Both the position numbers and the translations under genes were made by a program. Below are positions 33,888 through 42,018 of a DNA stretch of 64,000 nt, piece by piece. A model generated the notes under the pieces. It worked only from the letters and a program-made list of their open reading frames with translations, did no database searches and was not told where the DNA came from. Positions within the stretch are counted from its first letter, which is position 1, and each line of letters starts with the position of its first letter. The DNA lies in the NCBI GenBank assembly GCA_963846315.1, contig CAWJVM010000019.1:1-64000 (forward strand), given 5' to 3'. This DNA comes from RPQJ01 sp963846315 (GTDB taxonomy: Bacteria; Pseudomonadota; Gammaproteobacteria; Steroidobacterales; Steroidobacteraceae).

Positions 33888-36800
33888 ACGCAACACGCAA
33901 TCTGTCGATCGCGGTGGCCTTCATGCTTGCAAGCGGCTGGTCGGTCCCGGCAGAAAGCGCGCGCAAGAAGGCCGAGCCGACGCTCGGGTCGCTTGCCGGC
34001 CGCAGCGCGCCGGTTGATCGCTCGCAGCCCGTGCAGGCGGCGCCCGATGACGCCGCGAACAGTTACGAGGCGTTCCTGAAGATCGACGGCGCGGACCCGG
34101 CGTTGAAGGCGCAGGCGTTGCGCCGCCTCGGTGACCTGCGGCTCGAGCAGGCCGCCACGCTCAGTGCCGTGGGCGACGCGCCCGATGCGGCTTCGCAGGC
34201 GATGGCCCGAGAGGCCGTCGCGGCGTACCAGGAGTTGCTGCGCGACTATCCGGACTACGCCGCGCGTGATGCGGCGCTGTATCAGCTCGCTCGCGCCTCC
34301 GAAGTCGCAGGCGACGCCGATGCCGCGATGGCTGCGTTGGACGAACTGGTGCTGCGGCACCCACAGGGTGCGCATGCTGACGAGGCGCAGTTCCGCCGTG
34401 GCGAAGTGTTCTTCAGCGCGAAGCGCTATGCCGAGGCCGAACAGGCGTACGCGGCAGTGTTGGCGATGGGTCCGGTCAGCACCTTCCACGAGCAGGCGCT
34501 CTACAAGCGCGGCTGGGCGCAGTTCAAGCTCGGCGACAACGCCTCGAGCAGCCATGACTTTCTTGCCTTGCTCGACATCGTGCTGGTGCGCGATGGCGAG
34601 TTGCGCGACGTATCGCAGCTGACGCGGCCGCAACAGGAGCTGTCAGACGACGCCCTGCGAGCTCTCAGCCTGATGTTCGCCGCGGATGAAGGAGCGTCCT
34701 CGCTGCAGGCCGCGCTCTCGCAGCGCGGTCCCGCGCCGTACGAGTCGCGTCTCTACAGCGCGCTGGGCGATCTCTACGTCGAGAAGGAACGCTTCCAGGA
34801 CGGCGCCGAAGTCTACCGCTCGTTCGCGCGCCGTCAGCCGCTCGATCCCGCCGCGCCATTTCTGCTCGGCAAAGCGACCGAGGCGTACGGTAAAGCTGGC
34901 TTCAATGCACTCGTGCTGGAATCGAAGCAGGAGCTGGTCGAACTCTACGGCCCGCGCAGCGCGTACTGGGCGCAGCGTGGTGCGAGCATCGATCCGCGCG
35001 TGAGTGCAGCCGTGCAGGCCAACCTGCTCGACCTGGCGCGACATCACCATGCGCTGGCGCAGAAAAAGGGCGGTGAGGCCGATCGTGATGCGGCCGTGCG
35101 CTGGTATCGCGAATACCTCGACGGTTTCGATGCGACGGCAGAAGCGCCGGCGACACGACTGCTGCTGGCCGACCTGTTGCTCGAGGGCTCGCGCTACGGC
35201 GAGGCAGCCGACGAGTACGAAAAGGCCGCGTACAACTACCCCAATGCGCCCGAGGCGGGCCGTGCCGGTTATGCCGCGCTGATCGCACTCGACAAGGCCG
35301 CGACGACGCTGCCTGAGGCGCAACGGCTGGTCCTTGAACAGCGTGCGATCGAGTCCTCGCTGAAATTCGCTGCCACGTTTCCCGAGCACGTTGAAACGCC
35401 AGGCGTCCTGACGCGCACGACCAAGCAGCTGTTCGACCTCGGTGACCGGCAGCGCGCCGAAGCAGTCGCCCAGAGCGTGCTCGCCCTGGGACCGCGCGCC
35501 GACGCTGGCCAGCAACTCGTCGCCTGGGCGGTGCTGGCGCACACCTATTTCGACTCCTCGCGCTATGCCGAGGCCGAACGTGCCTACGGTGAAGTCGTGG
35601 CGCGCACGCCTGCCAGCGACAAGCAGCACGCGGAGGCTATTGAGCGTCAAGCGGCCGCCGTGTATCGCCAGGCCGAGACCCGCCAGGCCGCAGGGGATCA
35701 TGCTGGCGCCGTGCAGGACTTCCTGCGCGTAGCGGCCGTCGCGCCGTCATCACCGATTCGCGCCAAGGCCGAGTTCGACGCCGCGACGCTGCTGCTGCAG
35801 GACCAGCAGTGGCTGGCGGCAGCAACGGTTCTCGAGGGGTTCCGCGCCACGTATCCGCAACACGAACTGGCTGCCGACGTCGACCGTAAGCTGGCCGTCG
35901 CGTACGTCGAATCCGGACAGCAGGCCAAGGCCGCCGTCGAGTTCGAGCGAGTCGCGGCCCGCACGACGGAAGACCCGGAAGTGCGCCGCAGCGCCTTGTG
36001 GCAGGCGGCCGAACTGCAGGTTGCTGCCTCTGACCGTGCGTCTGCGAGTCGCGTCTACGCCGAGTACGTCAAGCGCTATCCGGTGCCGGCCGGTCCCGCC
36101 CTGGATGCACGCCAGACACTCGCCGACCTGGCGCGCGATGCCAACGACGCCGAAGGCCGCAAGCACTGGCTCGAAGACATCATCGTCGCGGATCGAGCGG
36201 CAGGTGCCGAGCGCACGGACCGTACCAGGTTCCTGGCGGCGACGGCGTCCCTCGAACTCGCGCGTCCGCTCGACGCCTCGGCTCGTGCCATCCGCCTGGG
36301 GCTGCCGCTCGAGAAATCACTTCCTGCCAAGCGCAAGGCCCTCGAAGCCGCACTCGGCGCCTATGGCCGGGCCGAGGAGTACGGCGTGGCGCAGGTCACC
36401 ACGGCCTCGGCGTTCGCGATGGCCGATCTCTACCGCGATCTGGGCAAGTCGCTGCTGCAGTCGGACCGGCCGAAGAACCTGGACGCCGAGGAACTCGAGC
36501 AATACGACGTGCTGCTCGAGGAACAGGCGTTCCCGTTCGAGGAAAAGGCGATCGGCATCCACGAGCGCAACGCGAGGCTGGCGGCGCAGGGCGTCTACGA
36601 CGAGTGGGTGCAGAAGAGCTACGCCGAACTCGCGCAGCTGAAGCCCGGCCGCTATGCGCGGACGGAAGTGGCCGATGCGCCGGTAGCGCCCGTGGCAGGG
36701 GTGGCGCTGCCGCCCGAAGCCGATCCGGCCGTCCAGAACCAACTCGGCGTGCAGAAGCGCCAGGCCGGGCAGTTTGCCGACGCCAAGGCAGCGTACGAAC

Positions 36801-37012
36801 GCGCGCTGGTCCTCGACCCGAACTACGCCGACGCCGAGCGCAACCTCGCGATCCTGCACGATCTTTACCTCGACAACCCGTCGGCCGCGCTGCCGCACTT
36901 CGAGCGCTATCAACTGCTGACGCAGGGCGCCGACACACAGGTCACCGCGTGGGTGACCGAACTCAGGGCGCGAATCGCCGCCGTCACCCGCACTGCCGAG
37001 GCCACGCCGTGA
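33884..37012 (+). CDS. Very large TPR-repeat periplasmic protein (1042 aa)
   Basis: The signal peptide (LSIAVAFMLASGWSVPAESA) is followed by about 950 residues of TPR-type repeats: YQLARASEVAGDADAAMAAL, GEVFFSAKRYAEAEQAYAAV, AHTYFDSSRYAEAERAYGEV and, near the C-terminus, QLGVQKRQAGQFADAKAAYE. ATG 33884 overlaps the previous stop. Size and composition are close to the long TPR scaffold (GltD/AgmU type) of the Myxococcus gliding apparatus. A short acidic tail follows the last repeat. It ends with a GTGA overlap onto the next gene. Role: likely the backbone of a periplasm-spanning assembly. Confidence 0.8.
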   Translation: MNATRNLSIAVAFMLASGWSVPAESARKKAEPTLGSLAGRSAPVDRSQPVQAAPDDAANSYEAFLKIDGADPALKAQALRRLGDLRLEQAATLSAVGDAPDAASQAMAREAVAAYQELLRDYPDYAARDAALYQLARASEVAGDADAAMAALDELVLRHPQGAHADEAQFRRGEVFFSAKRYAEAEQAYAAVLAMGPVSTFHEQALYKRGWAQFKLGDNASSSHDFLALLDIVLVRDGELRDVSQLTRPQQELSDDALRALSLMFAADEGASSLQAALSQRGPAPYESRLYSALGDLYVEKERFQDGAEVYRSFARRQPLDPAAPFLLGKATEAYGKAGFNALVLESKQELVELYGPRSAYWAQRGASIDPRVSAAVQANLLDLARHHHALAQKKGGEADRDAAVRWYREYLDGFDATAEAPATRLLLADLLLEGSRYGEAADEYEKAAYNYPNAPEAGRAGYAALIALDKAATTLPEAQRLVLEQRAIESSLKFAATFPEHVETPGVLTRTTKQLFDLGDRQRAEAVAQSVLALGPRADAGQQLVAWAVLAHTYFDSSRYAEAERAYGEVVARTPASDKQHAEAIERQAAAVYRQAETRQAAGDHAGAVQDFLRVAAVAPSSPIRAKAEFDAATLLLQDQQWLAAATVLEGFRATYPQHELAADVDRKLAVAYVESGQQAKAAVEFERVAARTTEDPEVRRSALWQAAELQVAASDRASASRVYAEYVKRYPVPAGPALDARQTLADLARDANDAEGRKHWLEDIIVADRAAGAERTDRTRFLAATASLELARPLDASARAIRLGLPLEKSLPAKRKALEAALGAYGRAEEYGVAQVTTASAFAMADLYRDLGKSLLQSDRPKNLDAEELEQYDVLLEEQAFPFEEKAIGIHERNARLAAQGVYDEWVQKSYAELAQLKPGRYARTEVADAPVAPVAGVALPPEADPAVQNQLGVQKRQAGQFADAKAAYERALVLDPNYADAERNLAILHDLYLDNPSAALPHFERYQLLTQGADTQVTAWVTELRARIAAVTRTAEATP

Positions 37013-37368
37013 AGATCATTCGCCTTGTCCATGTGACGTTGCTGCTGGCCAGCCTGCCGATCGCGACCGCCCACGCTGCCGATCCTGCGCCGAACTCGGC
37101 GACGTCCGCGAATGCCATCGACCGTCTGCAGCTCGATGCCACGGCGATCACCGGCAACCGCGAGTTGCCGAAGGTCATGAGCATCGTGCCGTGGAAGGCC
37201 GCCGAACCGCCGGGTGGCCCGGATCGCCCGATGGGCAGTCTCATCGACGAGCTGCTCGCGCCGCTCGACCGCGACGAGTTTCGCCGCGAAATCAACTACT
37301 ACCGCGACCTCGCGTCGCCGACGACCACCGCTTCAACAGTCCCCGTCCCCGGAGCAAGCCCGCAATGA
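37009..37368 (+). CDS. Small periplasmic protein between TPR and ExbB genes
   Basis: 119-aa protein starting at GTG 37009, which overlaps the TPR stop (GTGA), and ending in an ATGA overlap with the ExbB-like gene. A signal peptide (LVHVTLLLASLPIATAHAA) is followed by a short mature region with DRLQLDATAITGNRELPKVMSIVPWK and LIDELLAPLDRDEFRREINYYRDL. This is mostly helical with no Cys. I do not recognise a family. Its locked position inside the motor operon suggests a dedicated accessory part; GltF-like small proteins occupy a similar place in Glt clusters (inference). Confidence 0.7.
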   Translation: MKIIRLVHVTLLLASLPIATAHAADPAPNSATSANAIDRLQLDATAITGNRELPKVMSIVPWKAAEPPGGPDRPMGSLIDELLAPLDRDEFRREINYYRDLASPTTTASTVPVPGASPQ

Positions 37369-38102
37369 GCACCATCGACCTGATCGTCAATTTCTTCAAG
37401 CAGGGTGGGGCGTTCCTCTACCCGATCGCCGCCGTCTTCGTGATCGGCCTCGTCGTCGCCGTCGAGCGCTTCATCTACCTGACGCGCGTCTCTGCCGGCA
37501 ATCGCCGCCTGTGGGCAGAACTGTCGCCCCTGGTCCAGGCGGGTAACTTCCGCAAGGCGATGGAAGTCGCCGAAAAGACCGACTCCGCGCTCTCGACCAT
37601 CATGCGCTATGGCATGTCGCGCGTCGCCACGGCCCGCCGTCGCGAGGACATCGAGAAGGCGATGGAAGAAAGCCTGATCGAAGTGATCCCCCGCCTCGAG
37701 AAGCGTACGCACTATCTCGCCACGCTCGCCAACATCGGCATGCTGATGGGGCTGCTCGGCACCGTCATCGGCCTCATCCAGGCGTTTGCCGCGGTCGCTG
37801 CCGTGAACCCGGCGGAGAAGGCGAGCATGCTTTCCGCCAGCATCTCGGTGGCCATGAACAACACAGCGCTCGGTCTGGGCCTCGCGATCACGTTGTTGCT
37901 CTGCCACATGTACCTCGAGACCAAGACGACCGAACTCGTCGACAGCCTCGAGGTGGCATCGATCAAGTTCCTGAATTCGGTCGTCGAACGCCGCGCCCAG
38001 GCGCCTCGCCCGGTGGCTGCCGCCGCTCCTGCCGCTGCTGCACGTGCGGGCGCCGCCCCGCGCGCACCGGAGGCGCCTGCCCGCGAGGCCGCACGCGCAT
38101 GA
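37365..38102 (+). CDS. MotA/TolQ/ExbB-family proton-channel protein
   Basis: 245-aa inner-membrane protein with three predicted helices: about residues 17-40 (FLYPIAAVFVIGLVVAVERF), 112-140 (LATLANIGMLMGLLGTVIGL) and 158-180 (NNTALGLGLAITLLLCHMYL). The order and the GLLGTVIGLIQAF signature fit the TolQ/ExbB family, which uses the proton gradient together with ExbD/TolR. The C-terminal tail is Ala/Pro-rich and probably cytoplasmic. ATG 37365 overlaps the previous stop; GGAG lies 10 nt upstream. It is followed by two ExbD genes, the same set as AglR-AglQ-AglS in Myxococcus. Confidence 0.93.
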   Translation: MSTIDLIVNFFKQGGAFLYPIAAVFVIGLVVAVERFIYLTRVSAGNRRLWAELSPLVQAGNFRKAMEVAEKTDSALSTIMRYGMSRVATARRREDIEKAMEESLIEVIPRLEKRTHYLATLANIGMLMGLLGTVIGLIQAFAAVAAVNPAEKASMLSASISVAMNNTALGLGLAITLLLCHMYLETKTTELVDSLEVASIKFLNSVVERRAQAPRPVAAAAPAAAARAGAAPRAPEAPAREAARA

Positions 38103-38611
38103 GGAAGAGTTCCGTGCTGGCGCGGCGGCAACAGCGCAACCACGCGCGTTACCGCGGCCGCAACGACCTGACGATCGTGCCGATGCTGGACGTGATGGTG
38201 ATCCTCACGTTCTTCCTGATCTTCACGGCCGTGTTCTCGAAGACGAGCGTGCTCGAGGTGAACCTGCCGGGACCGGGGACACCGGCCGCCACGGACACGC
38301 CGCGCTTCGAACTCGAACTGATCCTGCGACATTCGGGAATCCAGGTTGCGGACCGCAACCAGGGCGTGCTCGAGACGATTCCGGCCGTCGCCAGCGGGCA
38401 GGACGTCGCCAAGCTCACCGAGTACCTCGCCGCGCTCAAGGTGAAAGTGCCCGATGTGAACCATGCGACGCTGCTGGTCGCCGAGGACGTGGACTACGAC
38501 ACCATCGTGCAGGTAATGGATGCTGCGCGCGCGCGACAGACGGTCGCGGGCGGCAAGGTGTCGCGCGAGACGCTGTTTCCGCAGATCGCACTGGGAGATG
38601 CTCCGACATGA
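38099..38611 (+). CDS. ExbD/TolR-family protein (first copy)
   Basis: 170-aa protein with a short basic cytoplasmic N-terminus, one membrane helix (PMLDVMVILTFFLIFTAVF, about residues 28-46) and a periplasmic domain. The Asp in MLDVM is the conserved proton-carrying residue of the family. The periplasmic part ends with a region (ATLLVAEDVDYDTIVQVMDAAR) typical of ExbD/TolR. ATG overlaps the ExbB stop. It works with the ExbB-like protein to turn proton flow into mechanical work on a periplasmic partner. Confidence 0.92.
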   Translation: MRKSSVLARRQQRNHARYRGRNDLTIVPMLDVMVILTFFLIFTAVFSKTSVLEVNLPGPGTPAATDTPRFELELILRHSGIQVADRNQGVLETIPAVASGQDVAKLTEYLAALKVKVPDVNHATLLVAEDVDYDTIVQVMDAARARQTVAGGKVSRETLFPQIALGDAPT

Positions 38612-39117
38612 TCCGTACCGGAATGCGGCGCCATTCGCGCCGCGGCAAGGGCGGCGGTGGCGGCCATGGACCGCTGGCGCTGATCCCGATGATCGACATG
38701 CTCACGATCCTGGTCGTGTACCTGCTGGTGCACGCCGCGGACATGGAGATTCTGCCGAATTCGAAGAACATCAGGATCCCGCAGTCGAACTCCGAACAGA
38801 AGCCGCGGGAGGCAACCGTCGTGATGGTCACGCGTGACATGCTGTACGTGAACGGCGAGCCGGTCGTCACCGTCGTCGACCTGGGCTCCACCAATGGCCA
38901 GGTAAGCGAGCCGCTGCGCGCCGCGCTCGATGCGCAGGCGCAGGGCCTCTTGCCGGGGTCCGAGGCGAACCGTGAAGTCACGGTGATGGCGGAAAAGTCG
39001 CTGCCGTATGCCGTGCTGCGCAAGATCATCGCCAGCAGTTCGGCCGCCGAATACACCAAGGTGTCACTGGCGGTCGTCGAGCGTGAGCAGGCCTACGCCG
39101 GCCTCGCAGGCGCCTGA
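38608..39117 (+). CDS. ExbD/TolR-family protein (second copy)
   Basis: 169-aa paralogue of the preceding gene product. Basic Gly-rich N-terminus, one helix (IPMIDMLTILVVYLLVHA) with the conserved Asp in MIDML, then a periplasmic domain (ATVVMVTRDMLYVNGEPV, EVTVMAEKSLPYAVLRKII). The ATG overlaps the stop of the first ExbD. One ExbB with two different ExbD proteins is unusual for nutrient uptake and typical of Agl/Glt- and Nfs-type machines. Confidence 0.92.
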   Translation: MIRTGMRRHSRRGKGGGGGHGPLALIPMIDMLTILVVYLLVHAADMEILPNSKNIRIPQSNSEQKPREATVVMVTRDMLYVNGEPVVTVVDLGSTNGQVSEPLRAALDAQAQGLLPGSEANREVTVMAEKSLPYAVLRKIIASSSAAEYTKVSLAVVEREQAYAGLAGA

Positions 39118-39130
39118 GGATCCCACGCTC

Positions 39131-40075
39131 ATGAGCAGCACCGCCGTCTTCAACAACTTCCGTGTCTATGACCTGCCGTGGACGCCGTCGCCCGAGGAGG
39201 AACGCCGGTTCCGTCGCGTGCTTGGCGCGGCACTCGGCCTGTTCATCGGGTTCGGTATCGTCATCCCGCTGCTGCCGGACGGGCCGCGCACGCCCGCGCT
39301 GGCGCCCGCCATTCCGGAGCGCATCGTCGAGTTCATCCTCGAGCAGCCCAAACCGAAACCGAAGCCGGTCGAGGTCGTGCAACCCAAGCCGATCGAGGTC
39401 CCCAAGGTCGAAGCGCGAGTCGAGCGGCCGATCCCCGTGCCCGTCGTGCAAGCCGAACCTAAGCCCGACCCGCGCAAGAAGGCGGCGGCCTCGGGCCTGC
39501 TTGCCATGACTGACCAGCTCGCCGAGTTGCGCGACCTGGACGTCAAGTCGAACGTCGACGCGAAGTCACTGAACGCCGGCGCCGGAGAACGCACCCGCGT
39601 CGATCGCTCGATTCTCACGGCCAAGGTGGGGGCGGGCAGCGGCGGCATCGCGGTGGGCGAGGTCAGCAAGGGGTTCGGCGGTGGATCAACGGGACTGAAG
39701 GGCCATGCCACGGCCAAGGTCTCCAGCGCGACGACCGAATCGGGCGCGGCGGCGGAAGCCCAGCGCTCCGGCAAGAGCGCCAAGGCAGCCCGCACCCGTG
39801 AAGAGATCGAATTGGTCTTTGACAAGAACAAATCGGCCATCTACTCGCTCTACAGCCGCGCGCTCCGTGAGAATCCGGCCCTGCAGGGCAAGGTGGTGCT
39901 CGAAGTCACCATCGCACCGACGGGTGAAGTGACTGAATGTCGCGTGATTTCCAGCGAATTGGGCGACCCTGAGCTCGAGCGCAAACTGGTGGCCCGGGTC
40001 AAGATGTTCCGGTTCGACGACCGGGACGTGGCCACCATGACGACCACCAAGCCGATCGAGTTCTTCCCCGCCTGA
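39131..40075 (+). CDS. TonB-like protein with AgmX/PglI C-terminal domain
   Basis: 314-aa inner-membrane-anchored protein. After a cytoplasmic segment comes one helix (LGAALGLFIGFGIVIPLL, about residues 33-52). A Pro/Lys-rich periplasmic spacer follows (EQPKPKPKPVEVVQPKPIEV), then a Gly/Ser/Ala linker. The C-terminal domain (about 225-312; EIELVFDKNKSAIYSLYSRA, GKVVLEVTIAPTGEVTECRV) matches the AgmX/PglI family, a TonB-type fold. ATG 39131 lies 13 nt after the last ExbD stop. It probably transmits ExbB/ExbD energy to the periplasmic or outer-membrane parts. It is the last gene of the locus. Confidence 0.9.
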   Translation: MSSTAVFNNFRVYDLPWTPSPEEERRFRRVLGAALGLFIGFGIVIPLLPDGPRTPALAPAIPERIVEFILEQPKPKPKPVEVVQPKPIEVPKVEARVERPIPVPVVQAEPKPDPRKKAAASGLLAMTDQLAELRDLDVKSNVDAKSLNAGAGERTRVDRSILTAKVGAGSGGIAVGEVSKGFGGGSTGLKGHATAKVSSATTESGAAAEAQRSGKSAKAARTREEIELVFDKNKSAIYSLYSRALRENPALQGKVVLEVTIAPTGEVTECRVISSELGDPELERKLVARVKMFRFDDRDVATMTTTKPIEFFPA

Positions 40076-40098
40076 GACCCGTTCTGAGTCCATAACCA

Positions 40099-40120
40099 CC
40101 CGGCCTTTCCGCTCGCCGGG
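40099..40120 (+). other. GC-rich hairpin between the TonB-like gene and cysJ
   Basis: Perfect 6-bp inverted repeat CCCGGC / GCCGGG with a 10-nt loop in the 98-bp intergenic gap. No T-run follows, so it could be a Rho-dependent end, a leader structure of the cys operon, or neutral. Confidence 0.35.
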
Positions 40121-40173
40121 GGTAGCTCCCTAGCATTCACTTCCCCGCAACTGGTTCGCGGGCGAGGAATGCC

Positions 40174-42012
40174 ATGAGCGCCAACATCGTGACCACGCTG
40201 CCCCTCGGCCCGCTCGACCCCGAGCGGACCGAGTTGCTGCTGCGTGTTGTCGAAGGGCTGGAGCCGTCCGCGCTGCAGTGGCTTGCGGGTTTCGCCGCTG
40301 GCGTCGCCCACGAGCGCGCGGCTGGACGCCTCGGCGTCTCGCTGCCGCTCGGCTCGGTCGTGGCCCCGGCAGTCCGCGCCGAACCCACCGCGCGGCTGAC
40401 CATCGTCTACGGTTCCCAGACGGGCAACAGCAAGCGCATTGCCGAGCGCCTCGGCCGCGCGGCCGAAGCCGTGGGTCTCGCCGCACGTGTCTATGCCGCC
40501 GGCAACTACCCGGTGAAGGACCTGGCGAAGGAACGCATGCTGGTGCTGGTCGTGAGCACGCAGGGCGACGGGGACCCGCCCGACGACGCGCGTGGCCTCA
40601 TCGAGTTCCTGCTGTCGCGTCGTGCGCCGAGACTCGAGCAACTGTCGTTCTCGGTGCTCGCGCTCGGCGATTCGAGCTACCCGAAGTTCTGCGAGACCGG
40701 CAAGCAGGTCGACGAGCGGCTCCTCGCGCTCGGCGCCCGGCGACTCCTCGACCGCGTCGACTGTGACGTCGATTACGACACGCTCGCCCACTCGTGGCTC
40801 GAGCGCGTCGTTACCGGCGCCCGCGACACCTTGGGTGGCAGTGCGCAGTCCGCGACCGTGACGCGCCTGCGAGCGGCACCCGTCGAACCGCGGTTCTCGC
40901 GCGAGCAGCCGTTCGCGGCCGAAGTCATTGCGAACCAGGCGCTTACCGGGCGGGGTGCAACCAAGCAAGTCCGTCACCTCGAGATCAGCCTCGCCGACTC
41001 TGGCCTCACGTATGCACCTGGCGATGCGCTCGGTGTGTGGCACGAGAACCCGCCGGTCGTCGTCAGTGAAGTGCTGCAGGCGCTGCACCTCGACGGCGAA
41101 CAGTCCATCGAACTCGACGGCGCCGCGAAGCCGCTGCGCGAGTGGCTGACGACCGGGCGCGAACTCACGCGTCTGACGCGTCCGTTCCTGACCCAGCAGG
41201 CCGAGCGATCGAAGGACGCGCGACTTGCCGACATGTTGCTGCCAGGCCACGAAATTGACCTGCGTCGCACGCTGAAAGACCTGCAGGTCGTCGACGTGCT
41301 GCAGCGTCACCCAGGCGAATGGGATGCCAAGGCATTCGTGCAGGCACTGCGTCCGCTGGCGCCGCGGCTGTATTCGATCGCTTCCAGCCAGGAAGCGGTC
41401 GGCGACGAAGCACACCTCACCGTCGCGCTGGTGGACTACGAACTCGACCGCAAGCGCCGCACGGGCGCGGCCTCGGGATTTCTCGCCAGCCTGCAGGGCG
41501 ACCAGGCCAGGGCGCGGGTCTTCGTCGAAGAGAACGAGCGGTTTCGACTGCCGGCCGACACGTCGCGCGACATCATCATGATCGGCCCCGGCACCGGCGT
41601 GGCTCCGTTCCGTGGTTTCGTGCAGCACCGCGAGGCGCAGGGCGCCACGGGCCGCAACTGGCTGTTCTTCGGAGCACGTCACTTCCAGAGCGAGTTCCTG
41701 TACCAGGCCGAATGGCAGGACGCGGTGAAGCGAGGCGTGCTGAGCCGGTTCGACCTTGCGTTCTCGCGCGACCGCAGCATCGTTCGCGAGTACGTCCAGG
41801 ACCGCCTGCGCCGCGTGGGCAAGGACTTGTATGCGTGGCTCGAGAACGGCGCACACCTCTACGTCTGCGGCGACGCCGAGCAGATGGCGCCCGACGTGCA
41901 CGCGGCGCTGATCGACATCGTCGCGGAGCACGGCGGCAAGGGCCGTGACGACGCGGACGCCTACGTGCGCCGGCTGGCGGACGACCGCCGTTACCTGCGC
42001 GATGTGTACTGA
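40174..42012 (+). CDS. cysJ: Sulfite reductase (NADPH) flavoprotein alpha subunit
   Basis: Passes electrons from NADPH through FAD and FMN to CysI for reduction of sulfite to sulfide. The 612-aa protein has the flavodoxin domain (YGSQTGNSKRIAERL near residue 80), the FAD-binding RLYSIASSQ motif and the NADPH-binding GPGTGVAPFRGFVQHRE, ending in the usual DVY. Length matches CysJ. ATG 40174 follows GAGGA with good spacing. It starts the cysJIHG operon; gaps to the next genes are minimal. Confidence 0.96.
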   Translation: MSANIVTTLPLGPLDPERTELLLRVVEGLEPSALQWLAGFAAGVAHERAAGRLGVSLPLGSVVAPAVRAEPTARLTIVYGSQTGNSKRIAERLGRAAEAVGLAARVYAAGNYPVKDLAKERMLVLVVSTQGDGDPPDDARGLIEFLLSRRAPRLEQLSFSVLALGDSSYPKFCETGKQVDERLLALGARRLLDRVDCDVDYDTLAHSWLERVVTGARDTLGGSAQSATVTRLRAAPVEPRFSREQPFAAEVIANQALTGRGATKQVRHLEISLADSGLTYAPGDALGVWHENPPVVVSEVLQALHLDGEQSIELDGAAKPLREWLTTGRELTRLTRPFLTQQAERSKDARLADMLLPGHEIDLRRTLKDLQVVDVLQRHPGEWDAKAFVQALRPLAPRLYSIASSQEAVGDEAHLTVALVDYELDRKRRTGAASGFLASLQGDQARARVFVEENERFRLPADTSRDIIMIGPGTGVAPFRGFVQHREAQGATGRNWLFFGARHFQSEFLYQAEWQDAVKRGVLSRFDLAFSRDRSIVREYVQDRLRRVGKDLYAWLENGAHLYVCGDAEQMAPDVHAALIDIVAEHGGKGRDDADAYVRRLADDRRYLRDVY

Positions 42013-42018
42013 GCAGTA

